NCBI GenBank assembly: GCA_944326545.1
Contig: CALVEH010000009.1
Location: 1-64,000, forward strand
Length of the DNA: 64,000 nucleotides
From: Candidatus Gastranaerophilales bacterium
Lineage (GTDB): Bacteria; Cyanobacteriota; Vampirovibrionia; Gastranaerophilales; Gastranaerophilaceae
Reading direction: 5' to 3'
Part shown: piece by piece, positions 44,414 through 53,938 of the stretch
How positions within the stretch are numbered: the stretch's first letter is position 1
Layout: each line of letters begins with the position of its first letter
Translations under genes and position numbers: made by a program
The notes under the pieces: generated by a model
What the model was told of the DNA's origin: nothing
Databases searched by the model: none
What the model saw: only the letters and a program-made list of their open reading frames with translations

Positions 44414-44443
44414 ACAAAAGGCAGTTTTTAAACTGCCTTTTGT
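44414..44443 (-). terminator. Terminator hairpin of gloA
   Basis: ACAAAAGGCAGTTT (44414-44427) pairs perfectly with AAACTGCCTTTTGT (44430-44443) directly after the gloA stop. On the minus strand it is followed by a T-rich stretch. Confidence 0.75.
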
Positions 44444-44821
44444 CTATAAATTTTGAATAATTTCTATCTCGTTTCCGTCAGGGTCTTTAATAAATGCTAT
44501 TTTTGATTGAGCTTCTTCCATAACGAATGGTTCATAGAGATATTCTCCGCCAAACGCTTTGAATTTTTTATCAAACTCATCCATATCTTTTGTTTCTACG
44601 GCAAAATGTCCGAATGCGTTTCCGTTTGTGTAACCGTCTTTTGGATTTTCAAAGTTTTGGGTTAACTCTATTTCAAAATCTCCGTCTTCTCCTTTTAAAA
44701 AGTGTAATATACAATCTTCAAGTTTAATTTCGTGAGTTTTTTGTAAGCCCAAAAGCTCTGTGTAAAATTTCAAAGAAGCATCAATGTCTTTTACTCTTAT
44801 CATTGCGTGTAAAATTTTCAT
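44444..44821 (-). CDS. gloA: Lactoylglutathione lyase (glyoxalase I)
   Basis: A 125-residue metalloenzyme that converts the methylglyoxal-glutathione adduct to lactoylglutathione. Metal ligands: His5 in LHAMIRVKD, Glu in DFEIELTQN, His in FGHFAVETKD, and Glu in DPDGNEIEIIQ. This is the short bacterial form. It is divergent from gshB and gshA, which make the glutathione it needs, so the three form a functional block for detoxification of reactive aldehydes. Confidence 0.93.
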   Translation of the reverse strand: MKILHAMIRVKDIDASLKFYTELLGLQKTHEIKLEDCILHFLKGEDGDFEIELTQNFENPKDGYTNGNAFGHFAVETKDMDEFDKKFKAFGGEYLYEPFVMEEAQSKIAFIKDPDGNEIEIIQNL

Positions 44822-44925
44822 AAATGTAGTCTCCTTAAAATGTAAATAACCTTACGGGTTAATCATATCATATCATTGTATTTTTTACTTTAATTGGTAT
44901 AGTTTTATGTAATGGGGAGCAATTT

Positions 44926-45924
44926 ATGACTCAATTACAGCAAACAGTTTTATTTGTCATCGATGATTTAGAACTCAAATATTTTGAGTTTAATGATTTA
45001 GTAACTAACTTTTGGATTATCAAAGAGCTATTACAGCGAGGTTTTGAAGTTTTCATTACCGTTAAAAATAAGCTTTTTACAGAAAACGATGTAGCAAAGA
45101 CAATTTGCTATGAAGTTTATCTTAAAGATAATAATATCTTTTATAAAAAAGAAACACCTAAAGAATACATTATAGAACATTTTGATGTTGTTTTCTTTAG
45201 GCCTGATCCACCTGTTGATATTGACTACATAAACGCTTGCAACGTGTTTGATTATGTTGATACAGAACGTACTGTTATGATAAACAACCCAGTTGCAATT
45301 AAAAACTTTAATGAAAAATTTCATCTAAATTACTTTAATAGGTTTGCACCTCAAAATATCGTCACAGCTGACACAGATAAGATAAAAGACTTTGTCAGAG
45401 AACATAAAAAAGCAATAATCAAACCTCTTAACAGATGCTTTGGCAGTGGTGTGTATTATCTTGATACAGAAGAACGCAACATAAATGCCATAATTAAAAA
45501 TCTTACGAACGAAGGTAAAACTATGGTTATGGTACAAGAGTATCTTGAAGGGGCCGTAAAAGGTGACAAACGTATTTTGATTGTTGGTGAACACGTCTTT
45601 GACGAATGCATCACAAAGCTTCCTGGTAAAGATGACTTTAAATTTAGTGTTCATTCTGACAAGTATTTTCAAACCGCAACACTTACTGAAGATGAGAAAA
45701 AAATGGCACAAGAAGTGGCAAAATATCTCAATTCTGTTGAGCTTTACATGGTTGGTTTGGATGTTGCCGACGGCAAGATTATGGAAATAAACGTAACAAG
45801 CCCTTGCTATTTTATTCGTGAAATTAACGCTCACAACAATGAAAATTTCCAAGATAAATTAATGGACAAACTAATAGAACTTATAGAATTAAAACAAGGA
45901 AAAACCCCCGCATCTGTATGCTAA
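44926..45924 (+). CDS. gshB: Glutathione synthetase
   Basis: A 332-residue ATP-grasp enzyme that adds glycine to gamma-glutamylcysteine. N-terminal domain with VLFVIDDLE and FRPDPPVDIDYINA (family block), ATP-grasp blocks IIKPLNRCFGSGVYYL, VQEYLEGAVKGDKRILIV and GLDVADGKIMEINVTSPCYFIREIN. Length fits. GGGGAG stands 6 nt before the ATG. Its stop (TGCTAA) overlaps an ATG at 45918 that opens a frame running through repeat copy C into gshA. Confidence 0.93.
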   Translation: MTQLQQTVLFVIDDLELKYFEFNDLVTNFWIIKELLQRGFEVFITVKNKLFTENDVAKTICYEVYLKDNNIFYKKETPKEYIIEHFDVVFFRPDPPVDIDYINACNVFDYVDTERTVMINNPVAIKNFNEKFHLNYFNRFAPQNIVTADTDKIKDFVREHKKAIIKPLNRCFGSGVYYLDTEERNINAIIKNLTNEGKTMVMVQEYLEGAVKGDKRILIVGEHVFDECITKLPGKDDFKFSVHSDKYFQTATLTEDEKKMAQEVAKYLNSVELYMVGLDVADGKIMEINVTSPCYFIREINAHNNENFQDKLMDKLIELIELKQGKTPASVC

Positions 45925-45953
45925 AACAGTCTTTAATAAATGTTGAAAAAAAT

Positions 45954-46118
45954 TGTCCGAGAAAAATTCGTGATAAGGAGCACTCTGCCGAGCAAAAGCT
46001 TACTAAATGTCAGTTTTTGCGAGAGGAAGACGAGAACGAATTTTTGGAGTGTCACCTTGAAAAGGTGAGCAGTGGCGGCTCGAAGGTTCGAGGCGACAAC
46101 TGCGACACTAGATTAAAT
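45954..46118 (+). repeat. Dispersed structured repeat, copy C (42-nt module in hairpin 1)
   Basis: Same ends and same three-way junction as copy A, with 42 extra nt in the loop of hairpin 1. This module also can fold (GCAAAA with TTTTGC), while the closing stem AAAAATTCGT/ACGAATTTTT is kept. The element ends exactly at the base before the gshA ATG (46119). Its open frame (from ATG 45918, overlapping the gshB stop) continues into gshA without a stop. Confidence 0.85.
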
Positions 46119-47453
46119 ATGCTGACTGATGAAAATCAGTTAACAGAAATCTTTTTTTCAGGCCTAAAATCTCAAGATGACCTCACCCAAAAACGAGTAG
46201 GTGTCGAGTTTGAAAAGTTGCCTGTTTTGAAAAAAGACTTTTCTGCTGCTCCTTATTTTCAAGTGGCGAAAATTTTGCAATCTTTGAAAAGCAAAAGTAA
46301 TGATTGGCAAGACGGTATAAGTGAAAATAACGCTATTTTAGGGCTGTTGGGTAAAAATGGAACAGTTACACTTGAGCCCGGTTCACAAACAGAAATTAGT
46401 TTATATCCGTCAGATAGTATTGATAAAATTTCTGCGGTCATAAATAGTTACAACAAATTCACTTCTGATATAGCAAAAGACCAAGGCGTTTTATTTTTAG
46501 GGTATGGGATACAGCCTGTTTCAACTTATAAAAACATCAGTATTATCCCCAAAAAAAGATATGAGTATATGACAAAGTATCTTCCGACAGTCGCGAAAAA
46601 GCCTCTGATTATGATGAGAGAAACGGCTGGCATTCAGGCAAGTTTTGATTATTCTGACGAACAAGATGCTATGAAAAAGTTTGCAACAGCATTAAAGCTT
46701 TCTCCTATTGTTAGTGCTGTTTATTCAAATTCTCCTATTCGTAACGGACGACTTACAAAATACAAATCAAATCGTGCTGCAAGCTGGCTAGATACAGACA
46801 ATGACCGTTGCGGATTGGTTAGCGCAAAAGTTTTTTCAGGTGAGTTTTCTTTTTCCCAATATGCGCAAATTCTGCTTGATGTGCCTATGATTTTTATCGA
46901 ACGTGAAATCAATGGCGTTAATACTGCAATTAAGGTTAACAATCTTACATTTAGGCAGTTTATGAAACAGGGGTATGAAGGATTTTTGGCTCAAAAAAAT
47001 GATTGGGAAACTCATTTGAGCCTGTATTTTACGGATGTTCGTTTGAAATCTTATATCGAAATAAGAAACCACGACAACCAACGTTCGAATTTAATATGTT
47101 CTGTGCCTGCTTTTTGGAAAGGTATAATCTATAACAAATCCGCTTTGGATGCAGTTAATGATGTTTTAAAAAAATTTACTTATTTTGATTTTGAATATAT
47201 CAGAAGAAAAGCTCCGCAACACGGTTTAGATATGAAAATTAAACATCTCTCGCTGGCTGATTTGGCTAAGGAAATTGTTGATATTTCGTATCAAAGTTTG
47301 AAGTCTTTTAATCAAGGGGAAGAAAAATATCTTGAGCCTGTAAAGGCTTTTGTTGATAAAAAAATCACACCTGCTGATGTCTTGATTGATAAATGGAATA
47401 ATGAGTGGAACGGGCAATTGTCTGAGTTTGTTAAGTATTCAGAGCTTAGGTAA
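46119..47453 (+). CDS. gshA: Glutamate-cysteine ligase, plant/proteobacterial-type (GCS2-like)
   Basis: A 444-residue enzyme that joins glutamate and cysteine as the first step of glutathione synthesis. The N-terminal FFSGLKSQDDLTQKRVGVEFEK fits the family start, followed by GTVTLEPGSQTEISL, MMRETAGIQASFDYSDE, YSNSPIRNGRL and SYIEIRNHDNQ. Order and spacing match the plant-type ligase. Two starts are possible: ATG 46119, just after repeat copy C and without a Shine-Dalgarno, or ATG 45918, which overlaps the gshB stop and would add 67 residues, 55 of them encoded by the repeat. I list the shorter form. It completes the glutathione pathway with gshB. Confidence 0.88.
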   Translation: MLTDENQLTEIFFSGLKSQDDLTQKRVGVEFEKLPVLKKDFSAAPYFQVAKILQSLKSKSNDWQDGISENNAILGLLGKNGTVTLEPGSQTEISLYPSDSIDKISAVINSYNKFTSDIAKDQGVLFLGYGIQPVSTYKNISIIPKKRYEYMTKYLPTVAKKPLIMMRETAGIQASFDYSDEQDAMKKFATALKLSPIVSAVYSNSPIRNGRLTKYKSNRAASWLDTDNDRCGLVSAKVFSGEFSFSQYAQILLDVPMIFIEREINGVNTAIKVNNLTFRQFMKQGYEGFLAQKNDWETHLSLYFTDVRLKSYIEIRNHDNQRSNLICSVPAFWKGIIYNKSALDAVNDVLKKFTYFDFEYIRRKAPQHGLDMKIKHLSLADLAKEIVDISYQSLKSFNQGEEKYLEPVKAFVDKKITPADVLIDKWNNEWNGQLSEFVKYSELR

Positions 47454-47520
47454 TGATAATATTTATTATGTAAAATTCATAAAACACATAGTTAAATGCT
47501 TGTCTTGCACCAATAAATAA

Positions 47521-47940
47521 ACTGCGTAAGCAGTAATACGGCTGTACAATTGTTTTATTTTTATTTTTTATTTTACGTACTTTTGTGCCGACAAAAGTAC
47601 CAAAAGCTCCCGACCTGCTGTTCCATTCATACAGAAAGTAATTTAAACCCGACTCGGCAACTCGGCACGTAAAAATAGCTAAGGTACAAAAACTGATTGT
47701 GATACAAATAATTCCCCGTGCCTCAAACAATACCTCGTTTGCAGTTGTTTAAATAACTTTCTGTAATTCATTTCACAACGGTCGGATTTTTATTTTTTTA
47801 TAGGGCTTCCATATCTTGGCAAACTATGACAATCAGACACTCTAATTATTGACAACAAGTCCGTTTGTAATTGTTTAGGGGCGCAGCCCTGCTCTCTATT
47901 TCTTTGATAAAAACCCCACTGCGTAAACAGTAATACGGCT
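47521..47940 (+). repeat. Direct repeat of 23 bp, two copies
   Basis: ACTGCGTAAGCAGTAATACG at 47521, continuing to 47543, recurs at 47918-47940 with one mismatch. Copy 1 starts with the hairpin ACTGC-GTAA-GCAGT; copy 2 continues into ACGGC-TTT-GCCGT. The coordinates given span both copies. Confidence 0.7.
47577..47600. repeat. Perfect 10-bp inverted repeat
   Basis: GTACTTTTGT (47577-47586) and ACAAAAGTAC (47591-47600) flank a GCCG loop. Confidence 0.8.
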
Positions 47941-47960
47941 TTGCCGTTGTAAGTTTGGTT

Positions 47961-48047
47961 AAACACTGTCAGATTTTAGAGTGAATTTTGACAGACCGTA
48001 ACAAGGTGAAGTGGATGCAAAATTTGCTCTAAAATCCTACAGTGTTT
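47961..48047. repeat. Long imperfect hairpin, 87 nt
   Basis: AAACACTGT (47961-47969) pairs with ACAGTGTTT (48039-48047). Inside, GATTTTAGAG pairs with CTCTAAAATC, and AATTTTG with CAAAATT. About 26 pairs in all, with a loop of about 30 nt. Confidence 0.75.
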
Positions 48048-48073
48048 TTTATAAGGCGAGTTTTTCTTTTTTG

Positions 48074-48117
48074 GTTCGTTTTTTCTTTTTGCGTCGCAAC
48101 AAAAAGAAAAAATGAAC
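48074..48117. repeat. Inverted repeat, 18-bp arms, one mismatch
   Basis: The left arm (48074-48091, GTTCG followed by T/C-rich sequence) and the right arm (48100-48117, A-rich, ending in ATGAAC) match at 17 of 18 positions over an 8-nt loop with GTCGC. It is related to the hairpins at 48151 and 48248. Confidence 0.75.
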
Positions 48118-48150
48118 ATAGAAAAATAAATAATCTGTTTTTTAGATAGT

Positions 48151-48184
48151 TTTCTTTCTTTTCGTCGCAAAAAAGAGAAAGAAA
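48151..48184. repeat. Related AT-rich inverted repeat
   Basis: TTTCTTTCTTTT pairs with an A-rich right arm (48169-48184) with a small bulge. The CGTCGC loop matches the neighbouring hairpin at 48074, and ATGAAC follows it as in the other copies. Confidence 0.6.
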
Positions 48185-48247
48185 TGAACAAAGAAAAAAG
48201 AATTTATTTTATCTTACAGAGACTCATTTTAAACAGTTTATTTTTAT

Positions 48248-48294
48248 GTTCATTTTCTTTCTTTGTATTGCGCAGGCAAAGAAAGAAAATGAAC
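48248..48294. repeat. Perfect 18-bp inverted repeat
   Basis: The arm GTTCATTTTCTTTCTTTG (48248-48265) is fully complementary to 48277-48294 over an 11-nt loop with TTGCGC. The third member of the related hairpin set. Confidence 0.85.
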
Positions 48295-48322
48295 CAAAAG
48301 AAAGAAACCGGCGCTTATCAAA

Positions 48323-48400
48323 AGAAACAGTAAAATGTTTTATCAAAGATTTTGCCGTGACAAGCTACGGCAAAAATCTTTTCAAAACATAACTGTTTCT
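48323..48400. repeat. Long imperfect hairpin, 78 nt
   Basis: AGAAACAGT (48323-48331) pairs with ACTGTTTCT (48392-48400); ATGTTTT pairs with AAAACAT; AAGATTTTGCCGT pairs with ACGGCAAAAATCTT (one bulge). The loop is only about 8 nt, so nearly the whole element is stem. Confidence 0.8.
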
Positions 48401-48414
48401 AATCAAGGTTACAA

Positions 48415-48431
48415 CAGGGGGATCCCCCCTG
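48415..48431. repeat. GC-rich palindrome
   Basis: CAGGGGG-ATC-CCCCCTG, followed by TACCCCCC. Out of keeping with the AT-rich surroundings. Confidence 0.6.
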
Positions 48432-48792
48432 TACCCCCCTTTAATAGTACAAATAATTTATCAATTATTTTTACATAATAAATATTATCATTTAGTACAC
48501 TTGACAGGTCTTTTCAGTAATAACAATGATTTGAAACCAAATGTAACAATTTTGTTAAATAATATTAAAAAATGTTTCACAAAAAAACGCCAAAACGGTG
48601 TTTTTCTTGACGGGCATGTTTTAGCAAATAAGATTATATAATGGTTAGATATAGGTGAAAATATATTGTAATTACAAATTCATATAAAAATTAGAGTCCA
48701 AGGGCGTTTGGCAGGCGGAGTCTATGCCCGAAAATTTAATAACAGTTTACAAAAAATTTAATGTAGTACGCCACATTTAGCGAGGTAAATAA

Positions 48793-51700
48793 ATGTCGAC
48801 AAAACAACTAGCAACCAGAGTAACACCAATGGGTATCCCAAATACCAGATTGGATGATTTACCTGACTTAATCGAAGTTCAAAAGAATTCTTTTGAATGG
48901 TTTTTAAAAGAAGGCTTAAAGGAAGAATTACTTTCATTCTCTCCAATTAAAGACTATACAGGTCGTTTGGAGTTGCACTTCCTTCCTAACTATACCTTCG
49001 ATAACCCAAAATACACAGTTGAAGAAGCTCGTATCCACGACGCTACTTATGCAAAACAACTTCGTGTAATGGTAAGACTTGTTAACCGTGATACCGGTGA
49101 AATTAAAGAACAAGAAGTATATATCGGCGACATCCCTACAATGACAGACAAAGGTACTTTCATTGTAAACGGTGCAGAACGTGTTATCGTATCTCAAATC
49201 GTTCGTTCTCCTGGTGTATATTTCAAACGTGAAATTTCTCCAACTGGTAAACGTTTATATAACGCAACTCTTATTCCAAACAGAGGTGCTTGGTTAAAAA
49301 TCGAAACCGATGCTAACGATGTAATTTACGTTAAGATTGATAAAAACAGAAAAATCTTGGCTACTACATTGCTTAAAGCATTGGGTATCACTGTTTCTGA
49401 AATGGAAAACCTCTTTACTCACGCTGAGTTCTTGAAAAAGACTCTTGATAAAGATACAACAGAAACAACTGATGACGCTTTAATCGAAATCTACAAAAAA
49501 TTGAGACCTGGCGATCCAGCTTCTGCTGCTGGCGGACGTTCTATTTTGGAAGCTCGTTTCTTTGACGAAAAGAAATACGATATCGGTCGTGTAGGTCGTT
49601 ATAAATTAAACAAAAAATTGAACTTGAACCTTCCTGAAACTCAAAGAACAATTACTATTCAGGATTTGGTTGCTTCAATCGAATACTTAATCAACTTAAC
49701 TTATGACGAAGGTTCTATCGATGATATCGACCACCTCGGTAACAGAAGAATCCGTTCTGTAGGTGAGTTGTTACAAAACCAATTCAGAGTTGGTCTTTCA
49801 AGAATCGAAAGAATTGTTAAAGAAAGAATGACTCTTCAAGATTCTGATACATTGACACCATTGAACTTGTTGAACACTAAACCTTTAGTTGCTTCATTGA
49901 AAGAGTTCTTTGGTTCATCTCAATTGTCTCAGTTCATGGACCAAATTAACCCTCTTGCAGAATTGACTCACAAAAGACGTATTTCTGCATTAGGACCTGG
50001 AGGTCTTGTTAGAGAAAGAGCTGGATTTGCTGTTCGTGATATTCACCCTTCACACTACGGACGTATTTGTCCTGTAGAAACTCCTGAAGGTCCGAACGCA
50101 GGTCTTATCGGTTCTTTGGCTACTCACGCTAAAGTTAATGATTATGGCTTTATCGAATCACCATTCTTCGCTGTTAAAGATGGTGTTGTAACAGATGAAG
50201 TTCACTACTTGACAGCAGATGAAGAAGATAACTTACGTATCGCTCCTGCTGACCTTGAGTTGAACCCTGATAAGAGTATCAAATACCCATACGTACCTGT
50301 ACGTTACAGATCAGAGTTCGCAATGTCAGAAGCAAACAGAGTTGACTACATCGGTGTATCTCCAATCCAAATCTTCTCTGTTGCTACATCTTTGATTCCG
50401 TTCATTGAACACGATGACGCAAACCGTGCATTGATGGGATCTAACATGCAACGACAATCAGTACCTCTTCTTATCACAGATCGTCCTGTAGTAGGTACAG
50501 GTCTTGAAAAGAGAGCTGCAAAAGACTCAGGTATGGTTGTTGTATCTGATGTTGACGGTACAGTTGAAAAAGTTGTCGGTGAAGAAATCTATATCAGAGA
50601 TAAAGCAAATAAACTTCACAGATATCAATTAATGAAATATGTTAGAAGTAACCAAGATACTTGTATTAACCAAAAACCAATCGTAAGAGACGGTGATGAG
50701 GTTAAAGCAGGTGATGTTATCGCAGACGGTGCATCTACAAATATGGGTGAACTTTCATTAGGTAAGAACGTTCTTCTCGCTTATATGCCTTGGGAAGGCT
50801 ATAACTACGAGGATGCTATCTTGCTTTCTGAAAGATGCGTTTACGATGATATCTTTACTTCTGTTCACATCGAAAAATTAGAAATAGACGCTCGTCAAAC
50901 AAAACTCGGACCTGAAGAAATCACAAGAGAAGTTCCGAACGTTTCTGAAGAATCTTTACGTCACTTGGACGAAAGAGGTATCGTAAGAATCGGTGCGAGA
51001 GTTTATGCAGATGATATTTTGGTAGGTAAAGTTACACCAAAAGGTGAATCTGAACACCCACCAGAAGAAAAATTATTAAGAGCTATCTTTGCTGAAAAAG
51101 CAAGAGATGTAAAAGATAACTCATTGAGAGTTCCTCACGGTGAAGGCGGTCGTGTTGTCGACGTTAAAGTATTCGACCGTGAAAAAGGTGACGAATTGCC
51201 ACCCGGAGCAAACACTGTTATCAGAGTTTACATTGCTCAAAAACGTAAAGTTTCTGTTGGTGACAAACTTTCAGGTCGTCACGGAAACAAAGGTATTGTT
51301 TCAAGAATTCTTCCTAAAGAAGATATGCCGTTTTTGCCAGATGGAACACCGGTTGATGTTGTGTTGAACCCACTTGGTGTACCTTCTCGTATGAACGTAG
51401 GTCAAACTTACGAAAACTTGTTAGGTATGGCTGCATACTTGAACAAAACTCACTATGAAGCACCATCATTCGATGAAATGTATGGTGATGGTATGTCAGA
51501 AAAAGTTACTAAAGAAGAACTTCTTAAAGGTATCAAAGCTACAGGTGTTGACTGGGTTGGCGAAGACGGTAAGGTTAGACTTATCGACGGTAGAACCGGT
51601 GAACCATTTGACAGACCTGTTGCTGTTGGTTTGACATACGTATTGAAACTTGTTCACCTTGTAGATGACAAAATTCACGCAAGAAGCACAGGTCCATACT

Positions 51701-52107
51701 CACTCGTAACACAACAACCATTGGGTGGTAAAGCTCAATTCGGTGGTCAAAGATTCGGTGAGATGGAGGTATGGGCATTAGAAGCTTACGGTGCTGCTTA
51801 TACTCTTCAAGAAATGTTGACTATCAAATCAGATGATGTTAACGGACGTTCAAGAGCATACGAAGCAATCGTTAAAGGTGATAACATCCCAAGACCTGGT
51901 ATTCCTGAATCATTTAAGGTACTCGTAAGAGAACTTCAATCTATCGGTTTGGATATCACTGTTGCTAAAAAAGGCGGTGAAGAAGTTGACTTAATGTCTG
52001 ATACTGATGATTTGAGAAAATCTTCAGCTAAGAGAACATTGTCAGATATCGATTCAGAGCTGTTGAATATCAACTTCTTTGAAACACCTACATCATTTAA
52101 AGAATAA
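48793..52107 (+). CDS. rpoB: RNA polymerase subunit beta
   Basis: The 1104-residue second-largest RNA polymerase subunit. Landmarks: [20 protein letters not shown], the rifampicin-pocket region [59 protein letters not shown] and the C-terminal [19 protein letters not shown]. Length fits the cyanobacterial branch rather than the longer proteobacterial form. GAGG stands 8 nt before the ATG. It starts an rpoB-rpoC1-rpoC2 operon (18-nt gap to rpoC1) after the long palindrome-rich region; no ribosomal protein gene precedes it. Confidence 0.98.
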   Translation: MSTKQLATRVTPMGIPNTRLDDLPDLIEVQKNSFEWFLKEGLKEELLSFSPIKDYTGRLELHFLPNYTFDNPKYTVEEARIHDATYAKQLRVMVRLVNRDTGEIKEQEVYIGDIPTMTDKGTFIVNGAERVIVSQIVRSPGVYFKREISPTGKRLYNATLIPNRGAWLKIETDANDVIYVKIDKNRKILATTLLKALGITVSEMENLFTHAEFLKKTLDKDTTETTDDALIEIYKKLRPGDPASAAGGRSILEARFFDEKKYDIGRVGRYKLNKKLNLNLPETQRTITIQDLVASIEYLINLTYDEGSIDDIDHLGNRRIRSVGELLQNQFRVGLSRIERIVKERMTLQDSDTLTPLNLLNTKPLVASLKEFFGSSQLSQFMDQINPLAELTHKRRISALGPGGLVRERAGFAVRDIHPSHYGRICPVETPEGPNAGLIGSLATHAKVNDYGFIESPFFAVKDGVVTDEVHYLTADEEDNLRIAPADLELNPDKSIKYPYVPVRYRSEFAMSEANRVDYIGVSPIQIFSVATSLIPFIEHDDANRALMGSNMQRQSVPLLITDRPVVGTGLEKRAAKDSGMVVVSDVDGTVEKVVGEEIYIRDKANKLHRYQLMKYVRSNQDTCINQKPIVRDGDEVKAGDVIADGASTNMGELSLGKNVLLAYMPWEGYNYEDAILLSERCVYDDIFTSVHIEKLEIDARQTKLGPEEITREVPNVSEESLRHLDERGIVRIGARVYADDILVGKVTPKGESEHPPEEKLLRAIFAEKARDVKDNSLRVPHGEGGRVVDVKVFDREKGDELPPGANTVIRVYIAQKRKVSVGDKLSGRHGNKGIVSRILPKEDMPFLPDGTPVDVVLNPLGVPSRMNVGQTYENLLGMAAYLNKTHYEAPSFDEMYGDGMSEKVTKEELLKGIKATGVDWVGEDGKVRLIDGRTGEPFDRPVAVGLTYVLKLVHLVDDKIHARSTGPYSLVTQQPLGGKAQFGGQRFGEMEVWALEAYGAAYTLQEMLTIKSDDVNGRSRAYEAIVKGDNIPRPGIPESFKVLVRELQSIGLDITVAKKGGEEVDLMSDTDDLRKSSAKRTLSDIDSELLNINFFETPTSFKE

Positions 52108-52113
52108 CAATAA

Positions 52114-53844
<1,731 letters not shown>

Positions 53845-53845
53845 T

Positions 53846-53886
53846 GGATTTTAAAACGGGGAAGTTTTTATTCCCCCTAAAAATCC
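53846..53886 (+). repeat. Stem-loop between rpoC1 and rpoC2
   Basis: GGATTTT (53846-53852) pairs with AAAATCC (53880-53886), and GGGGAA (53858-53863) with TTCCCC (53871-53876). It begins 2 nt after the rpoC1 stop. No T-run follows, so it could be an RNA-processing or stabilising element that sets the ratio of the two subunits. Confidence 0.6.
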
Positions 53887-53938
53887 GACACTGAAAAATC
53901 CTCAGATGTACAAAAAAACTAAGGGAAGAAAAGAAAAA

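Larger units (their letters stand above)
47454..48792. other. 1.34-kb gene-free region upstream of rpoB, rich in hairpins
   Basis: No convincing gene. Short frames here are read through palindromes and have no family likeness. It contains two long hairpins, four related AT-rich hairpins, a short direct repeat and a GC palindrome, listed separately. The last 150 bp form the rpoB leader. TTGACG (48607-48612) and TATAAT (48637-48642) lie 24 nt apart, too far for a normal promoter. Confidence 0.7.

Noticed and set aside
47446-48191. Minus-strand genes of 94 and 71 residues upstream of rpoB
   Set aside because: The frames run through the palindromes, encode low-complexity Lys- or Phe-rich sequence, and have no family likeness.
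48607-48642. Promoter TTGACG...TATAAT for rpoB
   Set aside because: The spacer is 24 nt, too long for a normal sigma-70 promoter; the true start site is not clear.
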